DNA of 64,000 nucleotides. It comes from Truepera radiovictrix DSM 17093. GTDB lineage: Bacteria > Deinococcota > Deinococci > Deinococcales > Trueperaceae. Shown one piece after another: positions 15,212-23,025 of this stretch. The DNA lies in contig NC_014221.1 in assembly GCF_000092425.1 (NCBI RefSeq), forward strand, positions 1,617,001 to 1,681,000. The letters are read 5' to 3'. Positions within the stretch are counted from its first letter, which is position 1. Each line of letters starts with the position of its first letter. The notes beneath the pieces were generated by a model. It was not told the origin of the DNA. It did not search any database and saw only the letters and a program-made list of their open reading frames with translations. A program made the position numbers and the translations under genes.

Positions 15212-16738
15212 GTGATGGCGCTTTACGGGCTCTACAAGCGCTTCGCCAGCCCTACGGACCCGCCCGACCGCGCGGTCAGTGCCGCCGTGCAGGGACTCGC
15301 TCGAGCCCTCCTCGAGGCGCCCCTGGCGGGGGTTACGGACCTCATCCCCGCCTACGCGTCGCTCTACGTGGAGTTCGACGCCACGCGGGTGAGCGCGCAG
15401 CGGGTGCGGGCGTGGTTAGAGCGCGGCGAGCGCGTCTCTCCCCCACCTCCCAGCCGCACCGTGGAGCTAGCGGTCCACTACGACGGCCCCGACCTCGCGA
15501 GCGTCGCCGAGCGCACCGGGCTCACGGTGGACGAGGTCGTCGCGCGGCACGCAGGCCGCGCCTACTACGTCTACGCGGTGGGGTTTACGCCGGGCCTCGC
15601 CTTTATGGGCGAGGTCGACCCCCAGCTGCAGCTCCCGCGCCGCCCGAAGCCGCGAGGCCGCGTAGCGGCGGGGAGCGTCGCCATCGCGGGCGCCCAGACG
15701 ACCGTCTACCCCGTCGCGTCGCCGGGCGGGTGGCACCTCCTGGGGCGCACCCTGGAGCCGGTCTACGACCCGCACGCGCGCGAGCCGCTGCGGCTCGCGG
15801 CGGGCGACACGGTGCGCTTTCGCCCCTCACCGATCCCGCCCCACCACACGGGCTTGGACGAGCGGCCGCTCGAGCTCCTCCCGGAGGGGCCGGAGCGGCC
15901 ACTTTTGCGGGTGCTCGAGCCCGGCCTCCTCGACCTCGTCGTGGACGCGGGGCGCTTTTGGGCGGGGCGTTACGGCTTCGCCCGCAGCGGCCCCCTGGAC
16001 GCGCGTTCGGCGGCGCTCGCCAACCGCTTGGTCGGCAACCCGCCGGGGGCAGCGCTCCTCGAGCTGAACGCGCGCGGCGGCCTCTACGAGGCGCTCGCCG
16101 CGGGGGTGCTCGCGTTCGCGGGGTACGGTCTGCGGCCGCTTCGCAACGGCGAACCGATGCCGCCCTTTACGAGCTTCGCGGTGCGCGAAGGCGACCGGCT
16201 CGCCTTCGCGCCGACCCCCCGCGGTTGCCGGGGGTACCTCGCCCTGGCCGGCGGCGTCGAGAGCGGGCGCTTTCTGGGGAGCGCGGCGGTCGACCTCAAG
16301 GGGCGGATCGGCCGCGCGCTGCGCGCCGGCGACGTGCTCGGCACCGCGCGCAGCGCGCCCGTCCGGCCGGGCCGGAGCTTCGTCCCCCACGGTGAACCGG
16401 GGCCGGACACGACCCTGCGGGTGCTGCCGGGGCCGCAGGCGAGCGGCGAGGCGCTCGCCGCCCTCACGGCGGGGGCGTTTACCGTGGTGCGCGCCGACCG
16501 GATGGGGGTGCAGCTCGGGGGCCCGCCCGTCCCCGGGGGCGAGGTGCGCTCCGAAGGGGTCCCCCTCGGGGCGGTGCAGGTCCCGCCGGGGGGTGAGCCC
16601 ATCGTCCTGCTCGCCGACCGCGGTACGATGGGCGGCTACGCCAAACCGGCCGTCCTCCACCCCGCCGACCTCGCGCGCGCGGGGCAGCTGCGGCCGGGGG
16701 ACCGGGTCCGCTTTCGGCGCCTCGCAGGGGGGGCGTAG
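15212..16738 (+). CDS. PxpB-PxpC fusion, 5-oxoprolinase subunits B and C
   Basis: A 508-residue fusion of the KipI-like (PxpB, about residues 1-205) and KipA-like (PxpC, about 225-505) subunits, which are separate genes in E. coli and Bacillus. The first half has FTPGLAFMGEVD and the SVAIAGAQTTVYP block with GGWHLLGRT. The second half has GRYGFARSGPLDARS, ALLELNARGG and the closing GTMGGYAKPAVLHPADL. With PxpA it should form the complete ATP-dependent pyroglutamate hydrolase in the cytoplasm. It starts with GTG-ATG five bases after pxpA. Fused forms occur elsewhere, so this is uncommon rather than unique. Confidence 0.9.
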   Translation: MMALYGLYKRFASPTDPPDRAVSAAVQGLARALLEAPLAGVTDLIPAYASLYVEFDATRVSAQRVRAWLERGERVSPPPPSRTVELAVHYDGPDLASVAERTGLTVDEVVARHAGRAYYVYAVGFTPGLAFMGEVDPQLQLPRRPKPRGRVAAGSVAIAGAQTTVYPVASPGGWHLLGRTLEPVYDPHAREPLRLAAGDTVRFRPSPIPPHHTGLDERPLELLPEGPERPLLRVLEPGLLDLVVDAGRFWAGRYGFARSGPLDARSAALANRLVGNPPGAALLELNARGGLYEALAAGVLAFAGYGLRPLRNGEPMPPFTSFAVREGDRLAFAPTPRGCRGYLALAGGVESGRFLGSAAVDLKGRIGRALRAGDVLGTARSAPVRPGRSFVPHGEPGPDTTLRVLPGPQASGEALAALTAGAFTVVRADRMGVQLGGPPVPGGEVRSEGVPLGAVQVPPGGEPIVLLADRGTMGGYAKPAVLHPADLARAGQLRPGDRVRFRRLAGGA

Positions 16739-16739
16739 C

Positions 16740-17450
16740 GTGCGCGTGACGCTTCCCGTCTTCAACGACCGCGGCTTGGCGGCGCTCCAGGGGCCGCTCG
16801 AGCCCTACCTCCGCCCGGAGGACACCCTCATGCTGGTCTCGGGCAACGTGGACAAACCGCTCTCGCTCCCCTGGCTGGAAGCGACCCTGCCGGCGCTGCG
16901 CGCTCTCCCCCCGCAGCGCCTGCTCGCCGCGACCGCCGGGCACGCGCACCTCGCCGCGCTCGCAGACGCGGGGCTTAAGGTCGCCGGGCTCGTCTACATC
17001 TACGAACCGGGCTTCGCCAACGTCCCGGAGTTTTCCTGGGAGGCGCCGCGAACGCTGTGGGCCCTGCAGGAGGCACGCGCCCTCGCCCAGGGCTACCCGC
17101 TCGTCTTCAAACCGACCGGCCGAGCGCTGCTGCAGGGCTACTTGAGGCGCTACGGTTGGCACTACGGCCGCTTCGCCGAGCGCTGCGACGCGCTCTTCGT
17201 ACAGACCCAGACGTACTGCCGCGCGGGGACCTTCGGCGCGGCGCTCGAGAAGCTGGCGCGCGAGTGCGCCGCGCACCTGGACCGGACCTACGTCCAGGTC
17301 ACCGCCGACCCGGCGGCCCCCAACGGCGTGCCGAGCGCGCAGGCGCTTGCGTGTCTGCGCGCGGCGCACCCCTTCGCGGGGGCGACGCTCTGGTGGTCGC
17401 CGCGCGCGCAGGACGCGGTGCGCGCCTGCCTTGCCGCGCTGCGCCCCTAG
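16740..17450 (+). CDS. Unknown protein in the 5-oxoprolinase operon
   Basis: A 236-residue cytoplasmic protein I cannot assign. The GTG overlaps the region just after the pxpBC stop (1-base gap), so it is translated from the same mRNA. A longer open frame upstream overlaps pxpBC and is rejected. Regularly spaced strands and helices (TLMLVSGNV, LLAATAGHAH, AGLVYIYEPGF, PLVFKPTGRAL, ALFVQTQTY, ATLWWSPRAQ) look like a TIM-barrel or similar alpha/beta repeat with strand-end Glu, Lys and Gln residues that could form an active site. A role in pyroglutamate or a related lactam pathway is inferred only from position. Confidence 0.6.
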   Translation: MRVTLPVFNDRGLAALQGPLEPYLRPEDTLMLVSGNVDKPLSLPWLEATLPALRALPPQRLLAATAGHAHLAALADAGLKVAGLVYIYEPGFANVPEFSWEAPRTLWALQEARALAQGYPLVFKPTGRALLQGYLRRYGWHYGRFAERCDALFVQTQTYCRAGTFGAALEKLARECAAHLDRTYVQVTADPAAPNGVPSAQALACLRAAHPFAGATLWWSPRAQDAVRACLAALRP

Positions 17451-17616
17451 CAATCGTGGGCTAAAAGCCGTTTGTCACGCGCTTTAGCGGGTACACTTGG
17501 CCCACCACGCGACCCACATGCACACGGTACGCGCCGCACACCAAACACGCTCGACAAGACGGGGTGCCGCACGGCTTGGGTGGCCTGGTGCGAGATGCCT
17601 TGGAGAAAGGGAGCCT

Positions 17617-18870
17617 ATGCCGAACCCCAGCCGCAGAGCCCGCTTCGCCTCACTCGGCGCCTTGGCCGCGCTCGCGCCGCTCGCCGGCGCGCAGACCCTG
17701 ACCGTGGCGACCCACTACCCCCCCGAAAACGTCGCGGTGTTAGAGCCCTGCTTCGCGCGCTACACCGAGGAGACGGGCGTGCAGATCGTGCACCAACAGA
17801 TCCCCTACGGCGACTACCTGCAGACGATCCTCACCGCGCGCATCGGCGGGCAGACGCCCGACATCCTGCACGTGTACTCGATCTGGGCGGCGCAGCTCGT
17901 ACATAACGGCATCCTGGCCGCTCCACCCGAGGAGACGCTGGCGTTTATCCGCGACAACTACGTGGCCAACACCGTCGACGCCGTCACCATCCAGGGTCAA
18001 GTCTGGGGGATCCCCACGGAGGTCTCGAACTACCTGCTGGTGTACAACAAGCGCCTCTTGCAAGAAGCGGGGTACGACGCACCCCCCAGCACCTGGGACG
18101 AACTACTGGAGATCGCCGAAGCCACCACCGAGCGTGACGCGCAGGGGCGCCTGACGCGGGCAGGTTTCGCCTTCGGGCCGACCGTGGCCAACGTCGTCCA
18201 CCCCTACCTGACGCTGCTCTACTCCAAGGGCGTGGACCTCTTTACCGAGGACTTCTCCGCCACCAACCTCACCACCCCCGAAGCGATCGAGGCGCTCGAG
18301 CAGCAAGTCCGCCTCTTCGAGGCGGGCGTCGCGGACTTTAGCCTCCCCGTCGCGGAGTTTCAGGCGGGCGACGTGGCGATGACGATCCAGGCGGTCTGGA
18401 CGAAGGGCGGGCACCGCGAGGCGTTCGGTGAGGCCTTCGAGGAGACCGTCGGCGTCGCTCCTATCCCCATGGGCGACGCTTGGCGCAGCCTGCAGTACGC
18501 CTTTTTCTACGGGGTCGACGCGGGGAGCCCCAACCAAGACGAGGCGTGGCGCTTTTTGGAGTGGCTCAACACCGCTCAGGAGGCGGGAGAGACGTCGTGC
18601 ATGGGCGCGATGCTCGTCGACTTGGGGGCCCTAACCGCCAACACCACCGATATCGAGGCCGCCCAGGATGAGCTCGGCGACGCTTTTAGCGCGCCTTTTG
18701 TCGAAGCGTTGGCGCGTTCGGTCACCGAACCCAACGTGATCCAAGCCGCCGAGATCCAGGCGATTTTGCAGACCTATATCGAACGCGCTTGGCGCGGCGA
18801 GCTGAGTCCCGAGGCGGCGCTGACCCAAGCTGACCAGGAGATCAGCACCATCCTCGCCGAGTTCTACTAG
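17617..18870 (+). CDS. ABC transporter extracellular solute-binding protein (sugar type)
   Basis: A 417-residue family 1 solute-binding protein. The start at ATG 17617 gives an RR-containing signal sequence ending ALAPLAGAQ, followed at once by the mature start TLTVATHYPPEN. Conserved blocks are PDILHVYSIWAAQL, GIPTEVSNYLLVYNKRLL and AMTIQAVWTKG, as in maltose- or oligosaccharide-binding proteins. AAAGGGAG upstream is the ribosome site. It heads an operon with two permeases. TACACT at 17492-17497 may be the -10 box of a roughly 115-base leader. No ATPase gene is adjacent, so a shared MsmX-type ATPase elsewhere is likely. Confidence 0.88.
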   Translation: MPNPSRRARFASLGALAALAPLAGAQTLTVATHYPPENVAVLEPCFARYTEETGVQIVHQQIPYGDYLQTILTARIGGQTPDILHVYSIWAAQLVHNGILAAPPEETLAFIRDNYVANTVDAVTIQGQVWGIPTEVSNYLLVYNKRLLQEAGYDAPPSTWDELLEIAEATTERDAQGRLTRAGFAFGPTVANVVHPYLTLLYSKGVDLFTEDFSATNLTTPEAIEALEQQVRLFEAGVADFSLPVAEFQAGDVAMTIQAVWTKGGHREAFGEAFEETVGVAPIPMGDAWRSLQYAFFYGVDAGSPNQDEAWRFLEWLNTAQEAGETSCMGAMLVDLGALTANTTDIEAAQDELGDAFSAPFVEALARSVTEPNVIQAAEIQAILQTYIERAWRGELSPEAALTQADQEISTILAEFY

Positions 18871-18873
18871 CCC

Positions 18874-19800
18874 GTGGCCTCGCCGTCCGTCCAGCGAAGG
18901 GGTGCACCCCAGCGGGCGCGCCGCGCCGCCCTGCCGCAAAAGGCGTGGGCGCCCTACGTCTTTTTGCTCCCCGCGCTCGTCTTTTTCGTGGTGTTCTTTC
19001 TCCTGCCGGTCCTTTTCTCCTTGTACCTCACCTTTACGAGCTGGAACGCCCTCTCTCCCCCGCGCTGGGTGGGGGGGCTCAACTACCGCTTTCTCTTGAC
19101 CCAAGACCCCGCCTTTTACACCACCTTGCGTAACACCCTGGTGTTCGCCTTCGGCACGGTGCTTTTAGGCATCCCCATCGCCCTGGGGTTCGCCTTTCTC
19201 TTTACCCGCAGCCGCTACAAAGCTCTCTGGCGCGCCCTTTACTGGCTGCCGATGGTCACCAACGTGGTGGCTATCGCCTACTTGTGGCAGTTTATCCTCG
19301 ACGGGCGCTTCGGGCTCTTTAACCGGGTGCTGGGGTGGGTGGGGATCACCGGCCCCAACTGGCTCACCACGCCGGGGTTCGACATGGCGGCGGTCATCAT
19401 CGTCGCGGTGTGGGCGGGGTTGGGGCAGAACATGGTGCTCTTCTCGGCCGGTTTGGAGGGGATCGACGGGTCGTACTACGACGCCGCACAGACCGACGGC
19501 GCGGGGCTCTGGGCGAGCTTTTGGCACGTGACCCTGCCGCTGTTGCGCCCCACGCTGCTCTTTGTCAGCGTCACGAGCTTTATCGCCGGGATGGGGTCTT
19601 TCGCCCTCATCTTGGTCCTTACAGGTGGCAACCCCAGCCCGACGACGAACGTCACCGCCCTTTACATGTACCAGATGGCCTTTCAGGACCTGCGCCTCGG
19701 GCGCGCGTCGGCGGCGTCGTTTCTGCTCTTCGTGGTGATCTTCCTCCTCACCCTCGTGCAGCTCCGGCTCTTTCGGCGCGGCGGCGTGGAGGCGTACTGA
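18874..19800 (+). CDS. Sugar ABC transporter permease, MalF type
   Basis: A 308-residue inner-membrane protein with six predicted hydrophobic segments, beginning YVFLLPALVFFVVFFLLPV and ending in a helix before RLFRRGGVEAY. The cytoplasmic EAA loop is SYYDAAQTDGAGLWASFWHV, where the DAA-x3-GA pattern docks the ATPase. It starts with GTG three bases after the binding-protein stop and overlaps the next permease by one base. The substrate is probably a sugar or glycerol derivative but cannot be fixed. Confidence 0.88.
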   Translation: MASPSVQRRGAPQRARRAALPQKAWAPYVFLLPALVFFVVFFLLPVLFSLYLTFTSWNALSPPRWVGGLNYRFLLTQDPAFYTTLRNTLVFAFGTVLLGIPIALGFAFLFTRSRYKALWRALYWLPMVTNVVAIAYLWQFILDGRFGLFNRVLGWVGITGPNWLTTPGFDMAAVIIVAVWAGLGQNMVLFSAGLEGIDGSYYDAAQTDGAGLWASFWHVTLPLLRPTLLFVSVTSFIAGMGSFALILVLTGGNPSPTTNVTALYMYQMAFQDLRLGRASAASFLLFVVIFLLTLVQLRLFRRGGVEAY

Positions 19801-20675
19801 TGGCCCGTCGGCTCCTCGTCGCGGCCCTCAAGTACGGTGCGCTGCTGCTCGGCGCCGCCCTGATGCTGCTCCCCTTTTTGGAGATGTTCGTCGGTGCGCT
19901 CCGCACCCCCGCCGAGCGCTTCGCCCGCCCCCCCGTGTTCTGGCCGAGCGATCCGCAGTGGGGGGTCTACGCGCGGGTCTTTAGCGAGTTGCCGATGGGG
20001 CGGTGGTACCTCAACAGCCTCATCGTGTCGGTGAGCGTGACGGCGATCCAGCTCCTAACGAGCGCGGCGGCGGGGTTCGCGCTCGCCAAGTACACCTTTC
20101 GCGGCCGCGCGCTCCTCTTTCGCACCATCTTGTCGGCGCAGATGTTCCCCTTTTTCCTCTTTCTCATCCCCATGTTTTTCCTGATCCGCTACTGGCCGCT
20201 CGCGGGGGGCAACGACCTCTTCGGGGGGGGCGGCAACGGGCTACTGGGCACCTACGCCTCGCTGATCCTGCCCTTTACGATCACCTGGTACGGCATCTTT
20301 TTGATGCGGCAGTTTATGGTGACGATCCCCGACGAGCTTCTCGACGCCGCCCGCATCGACGGCTGCTCCGAGTGGCGCATCTTTTCGCACGTCGTCTTGC
20401 CCCTCGTTAAACCGGCCCTGGCGACCTTGGGGATCTTCTCGTTTATCTACCAGTGGAACGAGTTTATCTGGACGGTGACGGTAACCCGCACCGCCCCCCA
20501 GCTGCAGACGCTGCCCGTGGGGATTTTCCTGATGAGCGGGGCTTACAACACGGTCGCGCAGGAGTCGTTTCGGCAGGCCGCGCTCGCTGTCTCTATCGTC
20601 CCGTTGGTGGTGCTCTTCTTGTTGCTGCAGCGCTTTTACGTCAAGGGCGTGGTGATGTCGGGGCTCAAGGGGTAG
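19800..20675 (+). CDS. Sugar ABC transporter permease, MalG type
   Basis: A 291-residue permease with six hydrophobic segments. The ATG overlaps the stop of the first permease (TGATGG). The EAA loop is LLDAARIDGCSEWRIFSHVV followed by LPLVKPAL, a perfect carbohydrate-uptake-1 match. The C-terminus ends QRFYVKGVVMSGLKG, the usual MalG-family tail. With the two preceding genes it makes a binding-protein/two-permease importer lacking its own ATPase. The IS element lies 109 bases downstream, so any fourth gene of the operon may have been cut off. Confidence 0.9.
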   Translation: MARRLLVAALKYGALLLGAALMLLPFLEMFVGALRTPAERFARPPVFWPSDPQWGVYARVFSELPMGRWYLNSLIVSVSVTAIQLLTSAAAGFALAKYTFRGRALLFRTILSAQMFPFFLFLIPMFFLIRYWPLAGGNDLFGGGGNGLLGTYASLILPFTITWYGIFLMRQFMVTIPDELLDAARIDGCSEWRIFSHVVLPLVKPALATLGIFSFIYQWNEFIWTVTVTRTAPQLQTLPVGIFLMSGAYNTVAQESFRQAALAVSIVPLVVLFLLLQRFYVKGVVMSGLKG

Positions 20676-20826
20676 CTGCGTAGCTGCAGACGCCTGCGCG
20701 GCGTACCGGTGGTGCACCATAAAAGCGTGGCCTCCCCGACCCCCGACACCGAGCTCTCCCCCGGGCGGATCCTCCGCTACCTAGGTTCTGTTGACACTTT
20801 AACGAGCGTAGATGCTAGAAATAGGT

Positions 20827-21587
20827 ATGAGCACGGTAGAACTCAGGCAAGACCAGTGGCGAAAAATCCTCAAGTTTCTACGCGAGCACCCTCGGGTACA
20901 TGTGGGCAAAGCGCGTAAGTGCAAACGCTTTATCGAGGCTGTGATGTGGATGGACCGCAGCGGCGCACAGTGGCGCTTGTTGCCAGAGAAGTATGGCAGT
21001 TGGAACAGCGTCTACAAACGCTTTGACCGCTGGAGCGAGCGGGGAGTCTGGCATGAGATGTTCGAGCATTTTGCCGCCGACCCCGATATGGAAAGCGTAA
21101 TGATTGACAGCTCAGTGATTCGCGCACATGCTTGTGCTGCGGGCGCACCCAAAGTAAAAGGGGGCAAGAAGCGCAAGCCCTCGGTTACAGCAGAGGTGGG
21201 TTCAGCAGCAAGATTCACGTAACCGTCGATGCTTTGGGCAATCCTTTGCGTCTCTTGCTCACGGCAGGTCAAGCGCACGAGGCACCTCACGCTGAGGCCT
21301 TGCTGACGGGGTACGAAGCCGACTTCGTTCTTGGCGACAGAGGCTACGACGCCGAACACATCCGCACCACTATCGCCGAGAACGGAGCACAAGCGGTTAT
21401 TCCACCCAGGTCAAATCGCAAAGACCCCAGCGCGTATGACCCGGAGCTTTACAAAGAACGCCACCTCATCGAATGTTTCATTGGCAAGCTGAAACACTAC
21501 AGACGTTGCTTCTCGCGCTTCGACAAGCTCGCTCGCAATTACCTCAGTTTCCTCCATTTTGCCTCTACCCTCATCTGGCTACGGTGA
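20827..21587 (+). CDS. IS5-family transposase made by -1 frameshifting
   Basis: The first frame (stop at 21222) encodes the N-terminal part with FIEAVMWMDRSGAQWRLLPEKYG and the first catalytic Asp in VMIDSSVIRAHACA. The second frame (open to 21587) continues with AQALGYSRGGFSSKIHV, the second Asp in VLGDRGYDAEH and the Glu in ERHLIECFIGKLKHYRR, completing the DDE triad. A -1 shift at AAAAGGGGG (21156-21164) joins them into a full-length protein of about 253 residues. An upstream in-frame ATG at 20812 is possible. No internal stops beyond the shift are seen, so it is probably active. Confidence 0.87.
21156..21164 (+). other. Frameshift site in the transposase
   Basis: The run AAAAGGGGG lies where the two reading frames must be joined by a -1 shift to give the conserved family sequence. 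Confidence 0.6.
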
Positions 21588-21728
21588 AACGTCAACAGAA
21601 CCTAGACACCTTCGTCAGCCTGGTCTTCTTCGCCAAGGTCGGCAACGTCGTGTGCGCTCGCGACCGGCTCGCCTGCCTCAAATGGGGTAGCTGCTGCGTT
21701 GGGAGCGGCTCGACGGTAGGTAGGTTTA

Positions 21729-21761
21729 GTGATTTATTTCACGACACTCCTGCTCGTGAAA
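21729..21761 (-). repeat. Dispersed 33-base element, copy D
   Basis: GTGA-TTTATT-TCAC (21729-21742) overlaps TTTCACGA (21737-21744), then a 9-base spacer and TCGTGAAA (21754-21761). Its arms are perfect, as in copy B. It lies 10 bases after the stop of the iron ABC ATPase gene and 123 bases from the IS element. Confidence 0.7.
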
Positions 21762-21771
21762 ATTTTGTCTT

Positions 21772-22812
21772 CTACGCTTCGAGCACCACCGCCTCCGCCG
21801 CGGTTGCAACGTAACCGACGTCCCCTTCGCGTAAGGGGCACACCGGGCCCGTGTGGACGGTCAGCACGCACGGCTCTTGGGCGCCGACGAGTTGGCACGT
21901 GTAGGTGAGGTCGTGGCCCTTAAAGGCGCGGCTCAAGACCCGCACGGGGGCGCCGCGGGCACAAAACTGGAGGCATTCGGGGCGCAACGAGAGCAGTACG
22001 GGCCCTTGGGCCGGGCGCGAAAGCTCGAGCGGCCCGACCGGCGTGTGCGCCACGCTGCCCTCGGCGATCCCCTGCAGCAGGTTCGTCGCCCCCAGAAAGC
22101 TCGCCACGAAGGCGTTGCGCGGGGCGCGGTAGACCGCTTCGGGCGCGCCCATCTGCTCCAAGCGCCCCTGGCGCATGATCGCTAGGCGCTCGGCAAACGT
22201 CATCGCCTCCTCCTGGTCGTGGGTCACCAGCAGCGCGCTAGCGCCGCTCGCTTTGAGGATGCGGCGCACCTCGCCCCGGGTCTCCTCGCGCAGCGCGGCG
22301 TCGAGGTTGCTAAAGGGCTCGTCTAACAGGAGCACCTCGGGCTCCGGGGCGAGCGCGCGCGCTAGGGCCACGCGCTGCTGCTGCCCGCCGGAGAGCTGGT
22401 GTGGGTAGCGGTGGCCGAAGTCCTGCAGGCCGACGAGCGCCAGCACCTCCTCCACGCGCGCCCGGCGCTGCCGCCGCGGGAGTGCGCGGAGACCGAAAGC
22501 CACGTTGTGCAACACGCTGAGGTGGGGAAACAGGGCGTAGTCCTGAAACACCACCCCGAGGCGCCGCGCTTCGGGGGGGAGCTGGCGCTCGGGCGTCGCC
22601 ACGACCGTTCCAGCGACCGCGACCTCCCCCTCGTCGGGCACCTCGAAACCCGCGAGCAGCCGCAGCAGGGTCGTCTTACCGCACCCCGAGGGTCCCAGGA
22701 GCGCGACGAGTTCCCCCCGCGCGACCTCGAGGTCGACGCGGTGCAGAGCGGGCGGTTGGGAGGCGCTGTAACGCTTGGAGAGGTGGCGGACGGCGAGCAC
22801 GGGCGCTTCCAT
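21772..22812 (-). CDS. fbpC: Ferric-iron ABC transporter ATP-binding protein
   Basis: A 346-residue ATPase of the iron(III)/spermidine-type family. Walker A is LLGPSGCGKTTLL, the Q-loop VFQDYALFPHLSV, the signature QLSGGQQQRVALARAL, Walker B VLLLDEPFSNLD and the switch His in LLVTHDQEEA. A C-terminal TOBE-like regulatory domain of about 100 residues follows. ATG 22812 is chosen because TAGACT lies 7 bases upstream. A longer open frame to 22947 runs through the divergent promoter. It is divergent from the binding protein and permease genes, with which it should form one Fe(3+) importer at the inner membrane. Confidence 0.88.
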   Translation of the reverse strand: MEAPVLAVRHLSKRYSASQPPALHRVDLEVARGELVALLGPSGCGKTTLLRLLAGFEVPDEGEVAVAGTVVATPERQLPPEARRLGVVFQDYALFPHLSVLHNVAFGLRALPRRQRRARVEEVLALVGLQDFGHRYPHQLSGGQQQRVALARALAPEPEVLLLDEPFSNLDAALREETRGEVRRILKASGASALLVTHDQEEAMTFAERLAIMRQGRLEQMGAPEAVYRAPRNAFVASFLGATNLLQGIAEGSVAHTPVGPLELSRPAQGPVLLSLRPECLQFCARGAPVRVLSRAFKGHDLTYTCQLVGAQEPCVLTVHTGPVCPLREGDVGYVATAAEAVVLEA

Positions 22813-22819
22813 GGGGGGC

Positions 22820-22840
22820 AGTCTACCAGATATCCGAGTG
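22820..22840 (-). promoter_or_regulatory. Leaderless promoter of fbpC with operator-like half-site
   Basis: TAGACT (22825-22820) ends 7 bases before the ATG. Immediately upstream on the plus strand is ATATCCGA (22830-22837), the same 8 bases found in the left arm of the fbpA-side palindrome, so one repressor may bind both promoters. Confidence 0.45.
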
Positions 22841-22905
22841 TTTTGCTGCAGTTTTAAAGATGCGTGCTGCAGCGGCTTCTCGCCACTTCGTCGGCGCAAG
22901 AGGGG

Positions 22906-22974
22906 TTGACACCCCGAGGGAACGGCTGCTAGAGTCCAGGTGCCCAATATCCGACCTTTCTACTCGGGTATTGG
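22906..22974 (+). promoter_or_regulatory. Promoter and operator-like palindrome of the iron-uptake genes
   Basis: TTGACA (22906-22911), 18-base spacer, TAGAGT (22930-22935) form a strong sigma-70-type promoter. Starting about 8 bases later, CCAATATCCGA (22944-22954) and TCGGGTATTGG (22964-22974) are inverted with one wobble position and a 9-base centre. Placement just after the transcription start fits a repressor such as a Fur- or DtxR-type metal regulator, but the motif itself is not one I recognise. Confidence 0.6.
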
Positions 22975-23025
22975 CAGATCTGATAACACGCCGCACCGCA
23001 CGGTGTCGGCGCGAGGAGGACACGC

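Larger units (their letters stand above)
20785..21601 (+). mobile_element. IS5-family insertion sequence, apparently intact
   Basis: An 817-base element. Terminal inverted repeats GTTCTGTTGAC (20785-20795) and GTCAACAGAAC (21591-21601) are perfect over 11 bases and similar beyond. CTAG flanks both ends (20781-20784, 21602-21605) as a 4-base target duplication, typical of the IS427 group of IS5. It carries one transposase split in two frames. Its lower GC and different codon use stand out from its neighbours, consistent with recent arrival. Confidence 0.9.

Noticed and set aside
22813-22947. Longer N-terminus for the iron ABC ATPase
   Set aside because: It would run over the divergent promoter and operator, and the conserved domain begins at MEAPVLAVRHL after the TAGACT box.
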